Origin: JAGWJU01 sp035533295 | GTDB taxonomy: Bacteria > Elusimicrobiota > Elusimicrobia > UBA1565 > UBA9628 | Length of the DNA stretch: 64,000 bases | Direction: 5' to 3' | Assembly (NCBI GenBank): GCA_035533295.1 | Contig: DATLUA010000038.1 | Coordinates: 1 to 64,000, forward strand | Shown: piece by piece, positions 1 to 8,359 of the stretch | Layout of the letters: every line of letters begins with the position of its first letter | Numbering within the stretch: the first letter of the stretch is position 1 | Made by a program: the position numbers and the translations under genes | The notes under the pieces: model-generated | What the model saw: only the letters and a program-made list of their open reading frames with translations | The model's database searches: none | What the model was told of the DNA's origin: nothing

Positions 1-233
1 TTGGCAAGCTGCAAATTCGTCATATGACACCATATAATAATATATAGTGTTATATTTCAAGCAGAAAATGGGGAATCCGGTAAAGCAAACACGGATTCCC
101 GCATTTTAACGACGGTTAGAATCTACTTTCGATTTTCCTGAAGCGCGCCGCCGCGTCTGGGCCTTTAGGCCTATTTCAGAATAGGCCCTTGGCTTCAGGT
201 TCGGGGCCGTTCTTTCCTATAATAATATTCCTC
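1..233. other. Intergenic region at the left edge with hairpins
   Basis: No gene is visible here. Positions 23-55 are AT-rich and roughly palindromic. A 9-bp hairpin (71-79 with 92-100) followed by four T's could end a plus-strand gene lying left of the window. A second perfect 8-bp hairpin (168-175 with 180-187, loop TCAG) has no T-tract and might be an operator or an RNA element. A TATAAT box at 218-223 serves the gene starting at 234. Confidence 0.5.
71..107 (+). terminator. Possible intrinsic terminator of an upstream gene
   Basis: A perfect 9-bp inverted repeat (71-79 and 92-100) with a 12-nt loop is followed by GCATTTT. The T-tract is short, so termination may be weak. It would end a plus-strand gene to the left of the window, which cannot be seen. 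Confidence 0.45.
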
Positions 234-1118
234 ATGGAGAGAATCGCCGCGCGGCAAGCCCCGGCCGCCCTCCTGGCCGCGCTTGTCTCGCTCCTGCCGG
301 TGTTGCCCGCGGCCGCCCAGGCCGACGCCTCGCGCATCGAGAACCTGCGCAGCGCGGTCGACGCGTTTTCGCAAAACCTCTCCGGAAACGCCCTCTCGCC
401 CGAGGACATCAACGCCCAGTCCTACGCGCTTTTTAACGTCGGCGCGCCCTCGGCGCGCATCGCGTTCCGCTTCAAGGCCAGCCACTGGCGGACCATGGGC
501 AAGAACGATTTCCTGCAAAAGCCGGCTACGGTCGGCGACTTGGTCTCCGGGGCGCGGCGCTTCGCGGCTCGCGCGGACCAAGTCCCGCCGCCCAAGCTGC
601 AAAACGCCCTGGGCGCCTTGGACGCGATGAACGCGGCCGGACGCATCGCCATGGACGACGGCGGCGCGATGAGCCGCAACGAGATGGGCGTCTACGAATT
701 CAAGACCAAGGGCGAGGGGCTGGGGCATATTTTCCTCAACAAAATGACGCCCGCCGTCGCCGCGCTGGCGGGCTTGGCCCTGGCCGCCTCGACGCTGGTG
801 CACGAGGCCTACCACCGCTTCGAGCGGGCCCAAGGCGAGCTCCACGGCGAGAGCATCCTCGCCGAGGTGGGCGCCTTCACGGCCCAGTACGACTATTTGA
901 AATCGGTCTATCCCACCGGCGAGGAAATCGCCACCCGGCGCATGCAGCTGGCCGCGATGATGAAGGCCCACCCCTCCCCGTCGGTGGCCGCGGCGCTCGG
1001 TTTCGTGGCCACCATGGACGCGCTCTTCGGCACCGGCGGCAGCGCCGCGCGCGTGCGCCGGCTGGTGCTGGACCTGGGCTACTCCCCGAGCTCGCGGTCG
1101 GACTATCCCTCGGCCTGA
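234..1118 (+). CDS. Exported protein with an HEAYH (HExxH) metalloprotease-like motif
   Basis: The product is about 294 residues. I start at the ATG at 234 rather than an in-frame ATG at 189, because this start gives a clean signal peptide (MERIAARQ, then an Ala/Leu-rich core, cleavage near AAAQA). A TATAAT box lies 10 nt upstream. A hydrophobic stretch is followed by VHEAYHRFE near residues 189-197, an HExxH zinc-binding pattern. A Glu in LAEVGAF about 17 residues further on could be the third ligand, as in gluzincins. No family is recognised; peptidase activity is inferred from the motif only. It is probably periplasmic or envelope-bound. It is followed by the HEAT/Ton operon but has a separate promoter-like sequence. 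Confidence 0.7.
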   Translation: MERIAARQAPAALLAALVSLLPVLPAAAQADASRIENLRSAVDAFSQNLSGNALSPEDINAQSYALFNVGAPSARIAFRFKASHWRTMGKNDFLQKPATVGDLVSGARRFAARADQVPPPKLQNALGALDAMNAAGRIAMDDGGAMSRNEMGVYEFKTKGEGLGHIFLNKMTPAVAALAGLALAASTLVHEAYHRFERAQGELHGESILAEVGAFTAQYDYLKSVYPTGEEIATRRMQLAAMMKAHPSPSVAAALGFVATMDALFGTGGSAARVRRLVLDLGYSPSSRSDYPSA

Positions 1119-1171
1119 CGCGCTCCAACCCCTCAGCGACATCCCCGGCCATTTTTTGTAGTATTTGACCC

Positions 1172-2008
1172 ATGTCGATGGGCAAAATCCGGGCTGCGAT
1201 GGCCGCGTCCGCCGCCGCGCTCTTGGCCGCGGCCTGCGTCAACGCGCCCGTCGTCCCGACGCCCGGCGCCGCGGCGGACGCGGCAGCCGCTTCCGCCGCC
1301 TCCAGCCGAATCGATCCGCAGATTCTCACCGCGATGCAGAACCTCATCGATAACGACGGCAATTACACGCCCACCATCACGCCGCAAAACAGCGTGCCCG
1401 GCACGCCCGAAGGGGATCTCCTCAACCTGGGTTCGCCGGCGGGTTACTCCCTCCGCAACCACTACCTGAACATCGGCGTGCCCCTGGCCGAGGCCTTCGC
1501 CGCCAACACCGATCCCGATTTTGCCAAGCAACTCGTCACGCTGGCGCGCTGGTCTAGCAACACGGAGACCCGCGCGGACGCGCTCATGATCGTGGCCCAG
1601 CGCCACGACCCCGCCGATCTGCCCATCTTCCAGGAAGCGCTCAACTTCATCGATCCGGGGGTGCGCTTCGCCGCCATCGAGGCCCTGGCCCTGTGGCAGA
1701 ACCCCGATCAAGCCGTGCCGCTCCTGACTCAGGAGGCGACCAGCGATTCGCAAGCGGTCCTGCGCGTGACGGCCGCGGGCATGCTGGCGCGCCTGGGCGA
1801 CGCCTCGGGCCTGCCCCGCCTGCGCGATTTCTTGAGCGACGGCTCCTGGGTGGTCCGCGCCATGGCCACGCGCTTCCTGGGCGATTACGGCGCGGCCGAT
1901 GACTACGATCTCCTGGTCAACCGCATCAGCCAGGATCAGGGCAACGATTTTCTCGTGGCCGAGGACTGCGTGGCGGCGCTCAAGCTCTTCCCCAAGAAAA
2001 ATCCATGA
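1172..2008 (+). CDS. HEAT-repeat lipoprotein
   Basis: The 278-residue product has a signal sequence ending in a lipobox (LAAAC, Cys near residue 22), so it is probably a lipoprotein. After a low-complexity Ala-rich linker, residues ~120-275 contain helical repeats of the HEAT/PBS-lyase type (for example VRFAAIEALALWQNPDQAV and VLRVTAAGMLARLGDASG). Such repeats form protein-binding superhelices. It is the first gene of a tight operon with a second HEAT protein, ExbB, ExbD and TonB, so it may be a binding partner in a proton-motive-force-driven envelope machine. A TAGTAT -10-like box is 7 nt before the ATG and there is no Shine-Dalgarno. The substrate is unknown. Confidence 0.8.
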   Translation: MSMGKIRAAMAASAAALLAAACVNAPVVPTPGAAADAAAASAASSRIDPQILTAMQNLIDNDGNYTPTITPQNSVPGTPEGDLLNLGSPAGYSLRNHYLNIGVPLAEAFAANTDPDFAKQLVTLARWSSNTETRADALMIVAQRHDPADLPIFQEALNFIDPGVRFAAIEALALWQNPDQAVPLLTQEATSDSQAVLRVTAAGMLARLGDASGLPRLRDFLSDGSWVVRAMATRFLGDYGAADDYDLLVNRISQDQGNDFLVAEDCVAALKLFPKKNP

Positions 2009-2853
2009 AAAGAATCCTGGCGCCCCTCCTCGTTTTAGCGCTGGCCTCCCCCGCGGCCTGGGGCCAGGGCGCCGCGGCCGGCGCTTCTTCGGGGACCCGA
2101 GCGCCCATTCTGGAGCTCCAGCCCCTGGTCATCACCGCGCCCAGGCTCAAGTACCCCTCGAACGTCATGATCAACCCCCTCATCGATATGAACCTGCTGC
2201 GCCTCTTGTCCGAGCACGAAAACGAGCGTCCCAACGCCACCGCGCAGCTTGATCCAAACCTCGCCATCCTGACCCAGCTCACCACGTTGGACGGCTACAA
2301 CCTGCAGACGCGTTATAGCCAGCTGGGATTCTTGCTTACCCAGGGCTTGGCCGGCGCCAAGGATCTGCAGGTCCAGCAGGCGCTGGTCCAAGCCGCGCAA
2401 AAGGGCATCAACGATCAGATTCAGGCCGCGGCCATGATCGCCTTGGCCTACACCAAGGACCCGCAGTTCATCGGGCTTTTCATGAGCGCGCTGCAGAACT
2501 CCAACATCACCATTCGCTTTGCCGGCATCGAGTCCCTGCTCATCGTCGGCGGGGACCAAGCCGAGGCGGCGCTGAGCAACGACGCCCAGACCGATTCCTC
2601 GCTCGTCGCCCAGGTTTACGCCGCGGCCAAGACTTGGGGCATGGGGGACATAACGGGCAGAAACATCGTGCTCAATCTCTATCAAAACCCGGACTGGCTC
2701 ATCCGCGCCATCGCCTACCACTACATGGGCCGGTTGGGCGGCAGCTACGAGTACACCATGCTCTTGACGCAGTTGCCGGCCGAAACCAATCCCATCGCCC
2801 AGGCCGAGCTCTGCGCCGCGCTGCTGCGCCTGGGCAAATACCGCAACAACTAA
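2005..2853 (+). CDS. Exported HEAT-repeat protein with a TonB-box-like segment
   Basis: The 282-residue product starts in an ATGA overlap with the preceding HEAT gene, implying translational coupling. A classic signal peptide (MKRILAPLLVLALASPAAWG) precedes PLVITAPR at residues ~40-47. This resembles the TonB box (core like VVVTA) found at the mature N-terminus of TonB-dependent receptors. The rest is helical HEAT-like repeats (for example VQQALVQAAQKGINDQ and IRFAGIESLLIVGGDQ). It is not a barrel, so it would be a periplasmic or membrane-attached partner rather than a receptor. The tonB-type gene lies three genes downstream. The TonB-box reading is inference. Confidence 0.8.
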   Translation: MKRILAPLLVLALASPAAWGQGAAAGASSGTRAPILELQPLVITAPRLKYPSNVMINPLIDMNLLRLLSEHENERPNATAQLDPNLAILTQLTTLDGYNLQTRYSQLGFLLTQGLAGAKDLQVQQALVQAAQKGINDQIQAAAMIALAYTKDPQFIGLFMSALQNSNITIRFAGIESLLIVGGDQAEAALSNDAQTDSSLVAQVYAAAKTWGMGDITGRNIVLNLYQNPDWLIRAIAYHYMGRLGGSYEYTMLLTQLPAETNPIAQAELCAALLRLGKYRNN

Positions 2854-2862
2854 GGAGCCGCC

Positions 2863-3477
2863 ATGAATCCATCCTTAATAAGCGCCTTGGCCGTGGCCGG
2901 CGGCAACTGGGTCATCTACGGCCTCATTCTCTGCTCCGTGCTGGCGCTGACCGTCGTTTTGGAGCGCTGGAAGATCATCTCGCGCGAGGAGAAGTTTTTT
3001 GCCGCGCTGCAAGGCGAAATATTGTCCCGGCAGACCGATTGGGACGCGATTCGAGCGAGCCTTGACTCCGGCGGCGGAGCCGCGGGGCATATTTTAAAGA
3101 CTTCCCTGGACGGCTCCGGCGGGGACCCGACGGTCTTCGAGGACATCATGGTCTCCGCGAGCCTGAAGGAAAAAAACCGTTTGGAAAAGCACTTGCTCGT
3201 GCTGGGCACGCTGGGGAACAACGCGCCTTTCGTCGGGCTCTTCGGCACGGTGCTGGGCGTCATCAAAGCGTTCCATGACTTAGCGGCCAACGCCGCGGGC
3301 CCGGACGCGGTCATGGCGGGATTGTCCACGGCCCTGGTGGCCACGGCGGTCGGGCTTTTCGTGGCTATTCCCTCCGTGGTAGCCTACAATTACTTCCAAA
3401 AAAAGGTCGGCGATCTGCTTTCGGGAACGGAATCCCTGGGGCGGCTTCTCCTGGCCCGCATCCGGCGCGCGGCTTAA
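2863..3477 (+). CDS. exbB: MotA/TolQ/ExbB-type proton channel protein
   Basis: The 204-residue inner-membrane protein belongs to the ExbB/TolQ/MotA family, which forms a pentameric channel coupling the proton motive force to envelope work. Three membrane segments are visible: residues ~15-35, ~105-135 in the region GTLGNNAPFVGLFGTVLG (a family signature), and ~150-175. The start at 2863 has a good Shine-Dalgarno (AAGGAG) and lies 9 bp after the HEAT gene. It pairs with ExbD and TonB immediately downstream. ExbB fits better than TolQ because the third partner is TonB-like and no TolA, TolB or Pal is present. Confidence 0.88.
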   Translation: MNPSLISALAVAGGNWVIYGLILCSVLALTVVLERWKIISREEKFFAALQGEILSRQTDWDAIRASLDSGGGAAGHILKTSLDGSGGDPTVFEDIMVSASLKEKNRLEKHLLVLGTLGNNAPFVGLFGTVLGVIKAFHDLAANAAGPDAVMAGLSTALVATAVGLFVAIPSVVAYNYFQKKVGDLLSGTESLGRLLLARIRRAA

Positions 3478-3486
3478 AAGGGCGAC

Positions 3487-3885
3487 ATGCGCGCGGGCGC
3501 TCAAGACGGGCCCATCACCGGCATCAACGTCACGCCCTTGGTCGACATCCTGCTGGTGCTGCTCATCATCTTCATGACCACGGCCCCGCTCATCCACAAC
3601 CGCCTGGTCAAAGTGGACGTGCCCAAGGTCGTCCACTCCCGGCCCGAGACCGCGCAGTCCTTGACCATCGTCTACGACGCCCACAAGCGCCTGTCCATTT
3701 CCGGGCAGCCGACCGACGTGGCGGCGCTTAAGGCCGCCCTGGGCGCGGCCCTGCGCGGCGATCCCGATTTGCGCATCACCTTGGCCGCCGACCGCGGCAT
3801 CGGCTACGGAGACGTGATGGCGGTCTTGGACGCCATCCGCGGCGCGGGCGCGCGCCGCATCGGCCTTGAGGTCGCCGGAAGGTGA
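3487..3885 (+). CDS. exbD: ExbD/TolR-family biopolymer transport protein
   Basis: The 132-residue product has one N-terminal membrane segment (residues ~15-38) and a periplasmic domain. The segment NVTPLVDILLVLLIIFM carries the conserved Asp that takes part in proton conduction in ExbD/TolR. The periplasmic part (residues ~60-132) has the usual alternating pattern ending IRGAGARRIGLEV. It lies 9 bp after exbB, and its stop overlaps the GTG start of the tonB-like gene (GTGA). Together the three genes should form a complete energising complex. Confidence 0.9.
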   Translation: MRAGAQDGPITGINVTPLVDILLVLLIIFMTTAPLIHNRLVKVDVPKVVHSRPETAQSLTIVYDAHKRLSISGQPTDVAALKAALGAALRGDPDLRITLAADRGIGYGDVMAVLDAIRGAGARRIGLEVAGR

Positions 3886-4661
3886 ATGAAGACCGCGGCC
3901 CCGGACGCCGACGCATTTTCCGGTATGGCGCCCGGGACTGCTCGCCCTCCGGGCTTGACCGCGGGCTTCTCCGGAACTGCGCAGTTGTCTCGGTCGCCAT
4001 CCACGCGGCTCTGGCCGGCCTGCTGGTTTTTCTCTACCGGCGCCTTCCCGCCCCGCCGGTCGAAATCGACCTGACTCATTTTTTATTCCTGGGAACGGGA
4101 CCGGCCAAGCTGGGCGCGCCCAAGGCCGCGGCCGCGCGCCCCGAGAAGAGCCCCGCGCTTCCCGCAGCTCCCGTCAAGCCCGCGCCCGTTCCCAGCTCCA
4201 GCGCGAAAACCGAACCGAAGCCGAAGCCCGTTCCTCCGCCGCCACCGCCGCCGGCCGCGGCCAGCCCCGGCGGCGTCAAGGGCGGAAGCGGAGCTTCTCC
4301 CATGACGGGAGGCGCCGGCAAGGGCGCCAACTACGGCACGCCCCAAGGCGGCGGCAACGGCGGCGCGGATTTAATCCGCCTGCCGCGCCTGCTTAACCGC
4401 GACGAGGTCATGGCCAACCTGCGGCGCTTTTATCCGGAGAGCGAACGGATCGCCGGACATGAAGGAACGGTGCTGGTCAACATCCACATCGGCGTTGACG
4501 GCGCCGTCTGGAAAGTCGACGTGGTGCAGAGCGCGGGCCCGGCCTTCGACGAGGCCGCCAGGAAAGTCGCGGCCATCATGAAGTTTTCGCCGGCCCTGTC
4601 CAAAGACGGCCCGGTGGCCGTGGTCATCCGGCAGCGGATGATTTTCCAACTCAAGGACTAA
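3882..4661 (+). CDS. tonB: TonB-family energy transducer
   Basis: The 259-residue product starts with a GTG overlapping the exbD stop. It has a cytoplasmic N-terminus, one membrane anchor (residues ~35-52), and a long Pro/Ala/Lys-rich periplasm-spanning region including a run of prolines. A C-terminal TonB domain follows (~residues 165-258: GHEGTVLVNIHIGVDGAV and FDEAARKVAAIMKFSPA). It would pass energy from ExbBD to an outer-membrane or periplasmic partner. No TonB-dependent receptor lies nearby; the upstream HEAT protein with a TonB-box-like motif is a candidate partner. Its stop codon interlocks with that of metH on the other strand. Confidence 0.88.
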   Translation: MNEDRGPGRRRIFRYGARDCSPSGLDRGLLRNCAVVSVAIHAALAGLLVFLYRRLPAPPVEIDLTHFLFLGTGPAKLGAPKAAAARPEKSPALPAAPVKPAPVPSSSAKTEPKPKPVPPPPPPPAAASPGGVKGGSGASPMTGGAGKGANYGTPQGGGNGGADLIRLPRLLNRDEVMANLRRFYPESERIAGHEGTVLVNIHIGVDGAVWKVDVVQSAGPAFDEAARKVAAIMKFSPALSKDGPVAVVIRQRMIFQLKD

Positions 4662-7600
4662 AGGCTTTCCGGCACGGCGGCGCCCGGCCCCGCGGAGAAG
4701 TAGCGCGCCTCGGGATGGTGGAAGACCAGGGCCGAGACGCTCGCCTCCGGATCCATCATGTAGCCCTCGGTCAACTGCATCCCGATGCGCTCGGGCTTCA
4801 AGAGCTTGAAAAGCTTGGCTTGGTCGGCCAAATCCGGGCAGGCCGGGTAGCCGAAGGACACGCGCAGGCCGCGGTACCTGGCCTGGAATTTTTCCTTGAT
4901 GCTCAAAGTCGGCGCGTCGGGGATGCCCCACATCGCGCGCAGGCGCTCGTGCAGGAGCTCGGCGAAGCCCTCCGCCGCCTCGATGGCCACGGCCTGAAGC
5001 GCGTGGGATTTCAGGTACTCGCCCTTCTCGCGCAAATCGGTCGAGAGCTCCCGGATTCCGGCGCCGCAGGTCAGAGCGAACATGGCCGTGAAATCCGTCT
5101 TGCCCGAGGACGCGGGCAGGATAAAATCGGCGAGGCAAAGCCTCTCGCCCGAGGCTTGGCGCGGAAACAAGAAGGTCTCCAGCGCCGTCGCCGCCGCCGG
5201 AGACTCGTAGAGCATGACCTTCTCGCCGTCCGAGCGCGCGGCGAAAAACCGGTAGACCGCCTTGGGCTTCAAGAGCCCGCGGGCCAAAATCTCGTCTTGG
5301 AGTTCGCGCACGCGCGCGAATAGCTCGAGCGCCTTGGGATTTTTCTCGCGCAGCAGCCGCTCCGGATTTCCCCTCAGGCCCAGATGCTTGCCGTAGAGCA
5401 TGACCGGGTTGATGTAGCGAAAAATCTCCTCGGGGTCGATATCGGCCAGGACATGCGGCTTTAAATCCGGCGGCGCGGGAGCGGCGTAGTCCCGGTTCAA
5501 GAACGGCCGTGGCGGGGCGCCATTGGAATTGGCCCCGTCCGCCTCGAGCTTGGGCGCGCTCGCGGCCACGGCCTGGCGCAAATGCTCCTGGATTTCGCCG
5601 TTTTTTTGGAGAAAATTTTGCCGGCGCGCGGGGTCCAAGAGGGAATTGGCGATGTCCAAGCCCGACATCGCGTCCTTGGCGTAGACCACCGGCTCCGAAT
5701 AGGCCGGCGCGATTTTGGACGCGGTGAAACGCGGCGAAAGGGCCGCGCCGCCCACCAGAATGGGCGCGCGCACGCCCGCGGCGGCCAAGTCCGCGGCCGT
5801 CGCCGCCATCTGCTGGGCGGATTTGACCAGAAGCCCCGAGAGCCCGATCAAGTCCGGCGAGACCGTCTTGGCCGCCGCGATGATGGCTTCGGGCGGCACC
5901 TTGATGCCCAAGTCCGTCACCGCGTAGCCGTTGTTCTTCAAGATGATGTGGACCAGGTTCTTGCCGATGTCGTGCACGTCGCCCTTGACCGTGGCCAGGA
6001 CGATCTTGCCGCGCGAGGTGGACTTGGTCGCGTCCATGTGCGGCTCCAAAAAAGCCACGGCGGCCTTCATCACCTCGGCGGACTGCAGCACCTCGGCCAC
6101 GATCATCTCATTGGCCGCGAAGAGCCGTCCCACCTCGTCCATGCCCGCCATCAAGGGGCCGTTGATGACGGCAAGCGCGGCCCTCTCCTTTATAAGGACG
6201 GCCAAATCGTCCAAAAGCCCTTCGCGCGAGCCCTCCACCACGTTGCGCTTCAAGCGCTCGTCGATGAGCAGCTTGGCCCGCTCGGAAACGCTTTTGACGA
6301 CCCGGGCCTCGCGGTAGCGCTCCGCAAACGCCGCCACGGCGTCAAAGCCTTGCGGGTGGGTCGGGTCTCCCGGGCCGCGCCAGCTCAAAAGATCCAGGCT
6401 GAGCTTTTTCTCGTCCTCCGGGATCATGTTGAGGCGGGCCAGCTTCTCCGAATTGACGATGGCGAAATCCAGGCCCGCCTTGACGCATTCGTGCAGAAAG
6501 ACGGCGTTTAAAACCTCGCGGCCCGCGGGCGGCAGGCCGAACGACACGTTGGAAATTCCCAGAATCGTGCGGCAGCGGGGCAGTTCCTTCTTGATGAGCC
6601 GCACGCCCTCGATGGTCTCCAGGGCCGAGCCCCAGTAGTTCTTGTCGCCCGTGGCGGCGGGAAAGACCAGCGGATCGAAAATGAGGTCCTCGGGCTTGAG
6701 GCCGTACTTCCCGGTTAAAAGCTCAAGGCTCCTTTTCGCGATGGCGAGCTTGCGCGCGCGGGTCATGGCCATGCCCTGCGTCTTGTCCTCGTCGATGGCG
6801 CCCACCACGACCGCGGCGCCGTAACGGCGCAAAAGCGGCACCACCTTGGCGAAGCGCTCTTCGCCGTCCTCCAGGTTGATGGAGTTGACGACGGAGCGCC
6901 CCGGGCAGCGCTTCAAGGACTCCTCGATAACGGAGGCGTCGGTGGAGTCGATCATGATCGGCGCCTTGACCTTGCGGGAAAGAATCTCCAGCACGCGGAT
7001 GATATCCGTTTTCTCGTCTCGGTCGGGATCCGCGAGGCAGACGTCGATTAAGTGCGCGCCGCCGCGCACCTGCCGGCGGCCCACCTCGGCGGCCTCGTCG
7101 AAGCGGCCCTCGGCGATCATGGAGCGGAACAGGCGCGAGCCGATGACGTTGGTGCGCTCGCCCACCACGAAGGGCTTCTGGGTTTCGTCGTCCAAGACCA
7201 GGGACTCCAAGCCCGAGAGCGCCGAACGCGGGGCGCGGGAGGGCCGGCGCGCATTTTTTCCCGCGAGCGCTTGGGAGAGCAGGCGGATATGCTCGGCCGT
7301 GGTGCCGCAGCAGCCGCCCGCGATGTTGAGCCAGCCCTCCGCCGCGAAGCGCGAGAGCCGCTCCGCGAAGGTCTTGGGATCCTCGTGGTAATGGCCGTGC
7401 TCGTCCGGCAGGCCGGCGTTGGGGTAGCAAATCGTGAAGAACGGCGAGACCTCCGAAACCGTGCGCAGGTGATCGGTCATGAACTCAGGGCCGGTCGCGC
7501 AGTTAAGGCCCGCGGCCAGCAGATCGAAATGGGAGACCGCGTCGCACAAGGCCTCGGCGTTCTGCCCGGCCAGCATGGCCCCCATGGGCTCGATGGACAC

Positions 7601-8188
7601 GGACAAAATCACCGGGACGCGGCGGCCCAGGCGCTTGAAGCACTCCTCGAAGCCCAGCAAGGACGCCTTGACGTTGAGGGTGTCCTGCTGAGTCTCCAAA
7701 AGCAGGAGATCGACGCCTCCTTCCAGGAGGCCCCGCGCCGCCTCGGCGTAGGCGGCCGCCACTTGATCGAAGGAAATGCCCCCCGTGACGGAGATGGCCT
7801 TGGTGCCGGGCCCCAAGGCGCCGGCGGCGAAGCGCGGCTTGTCCGGCGACGACCACTTTTGCGCCGCCGCCTTGGCCAGGCGCCCGGCCGCGCGCGCGAT
7901 GTCCGCGGTCTTTTCCGAGAGCCCGTACTCGGCCAGAACGTGGCGCACGGCCCCGAAGCTGTTGGACGACACGATGTCCGCGCCGGCTTCCAGGTAGCTC
8001 TCGTGCACGCGCGCGATGGCCTCGGGTTTGGAGAGGACCAGGTGCTCGTTGCAGCCCTCCAGCTCGTGGCCGCCGAAATCCGCGGCCGTCAAAGGCATGC
8101 CCTGGAGCGCCGTGCCCATGGCCCCGTCCAGGATGAGGACGCGGCGCTCAAGAAGCTCCGGTAGGCCGTCTGGCGTCCTGTCTCGCAT
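4658..8188 (-). CDS. metH: Cobalamin-dependent methionine synthase
   Basis: This 1176-residue MetH is full length (E. coli MetH is about 1227). Domains in order: homocysteine-binding barrel (residues ~1-310; zinc cysteines in LNCATG at 230 and GGCCGT at 293-294), pterin-binding barrel (~340-600), B12 cap and B12-binding domain (~640-860; DVHDIG with the cobalt-ligating His at 739), and the SAM-dependent reactivation domain (~900-1176). It transfers a methyl group from 5-methyl-tetrahydrofolate to homocysteine in the cytoplasm. Because the activation domain is present, self-contained reactivation is likely. AGGAGA lies 2 nt upstream of the ATG, and an intrinsic terminator sits just before it (separate entry). 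Confidence 0.97.
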   Translation of the reverse strand: MRDRTPDGLPELLERRVLILDGAMGTALQGMPLTAADFGGHELEGCNEHLVLSKPEAIARVHESYLEAGADIVSSNSFGAVRHVLAEYGLSEKTADIARAAGRLAKAAAQKWSSPDKPRFAAGALGPGTKAISVTGGISFDQVAAAYAEAARGLLEGGVDLLLLETQQDTLNVKASLLGFEECFKRLGRRVPVILSVSIEPMGAMLAGQNAEALCDAVSHFDLLAAGLNCATGPEFMTDHLRTVSEVSPFFTICYPNAGLPDEHGHYHEDPKTFAERLSRFAAEGWLNIAGGCCGTTAEHIRLLSQALAGKNARRPSRAPRSALSGLESLVLDDETQKPFVVGERTNVIGSRLFRSMIAEGRFDEAAEVGRRQVRGGAHLIDVCLADPDRDEKTDIIRVLEILSRKVKAPIMIDSTDASVIEESLKRCPGRSVVNSINLEDGEERFAKVVPLLRRYGAAVVVGAIDEDKTQGMAMTRARKLAIAKRSLELLTGKYGLKPEDLIFDPLVFPAATGDKNYWGSALETIEGVRLIKKELPRCRTILGISNVSFGLPPAGREVLNAVFLHECVKAGLDFAIVNSEKLARLNMIPEDEKKLSLDLLSWRGPGDPTHPQGFDAVAAFAERYREARVVKSVSERAKLLIDERLKRNVVEGSREGLLDDLAVLIKERAALAVINGPLMAGMDEVGRLFAANEMIVAEVLQSAEVMKAAVAFLEPHMDATKSTSRGKIVLATVKGDVHDIGKNLVHIILKNNGYAVTDLGIKVPPEAIIAAAKTVSPDLIGLSGLLVKSAQQMAATAADLAAAGVRAPILVGGAALSPRFTASKIAPAYSEPVVYAKDAMSGLDIANSLLDPARRQNFLQKNGEIQEHLRQAVAASAPKLEADGANSNGAPPRPFLNRDYAAPAPPDLKPHVLADIDPEEIFRYINPVMLYGKHLGLRGNPERLLREKNPKALELFARVRELQDEILARGLLKPKAVYRFFAARSDGEKVMLYESPAAATALETFLFPRQASGERLCLADFILPASSGKTDFTAMFALTCGAGIRELSTDLREKGEYLKSHALQAVAIEAAEGFAELLHERLRAMWGIPDAPTLSIKEKFQARYRGLRVSFGYPACPDLADQAKLFKLLKPERIGMQLTEGYMMDPEASVSALVFHHPEARYFSAGPGAAVPESL

Positions 8189-8198
8189 GGTCTCCTAT

Positions 8199-8226
8199 AA
8201 AAAAAGCCGCGCTCGCGGCGCGGCTT
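8199..8226 (-). terminator. Intrinsic terminator inside the metH leader (attenuator candidate)
   Basis: On the minus strand a perfect 9-bp stem (8218-8226 with 8204-8212, 5-nt loop) is followed by seven T's ending at 8199. The T-tract ends 2 nt before the metH Shine-Dalgarno, so this is not a terminator of an upstream gene: the neighbour lnt is divergent. It therefore lies in the metH 5' leader and could mediate transcription attenuation, for example by a methionine-cycle or cobalamin signal. I could not match a known riboswitch consensus in 8227-8330. Confidence 0.7.
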
Positions 8227-8359
8227 CGGCTCCTCTTTAGCTCCCAGTAGGCCGGGGCAATTCGGACAAATCCTCGCCGCTGCCTCCATAGTTTAGCCCT
8301 TCGCGGCCCCTCGGCGCAAGGGACTTTACAGAATTAATCTCATATGATTAATAATTATC

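Noticed and set aside
195..1142. Long antisense frames over real genes (for example 195-1142, 7052-8164, 30049-31065, 44157-45563)
   Set aside because: They are His/Arg/Gly-rich shadow frames typical of GC-rich DNA, without motifs, and oppose well-supported genes.
8230..8289. Cys-containing minus-strand ORF before metH (about 66 codons) as a zinc-finger or leader peptide
   Set aside because: It runs through the terminator hairpin into metH in another frame, and its CxxC is probably chance; no start signal supports it.
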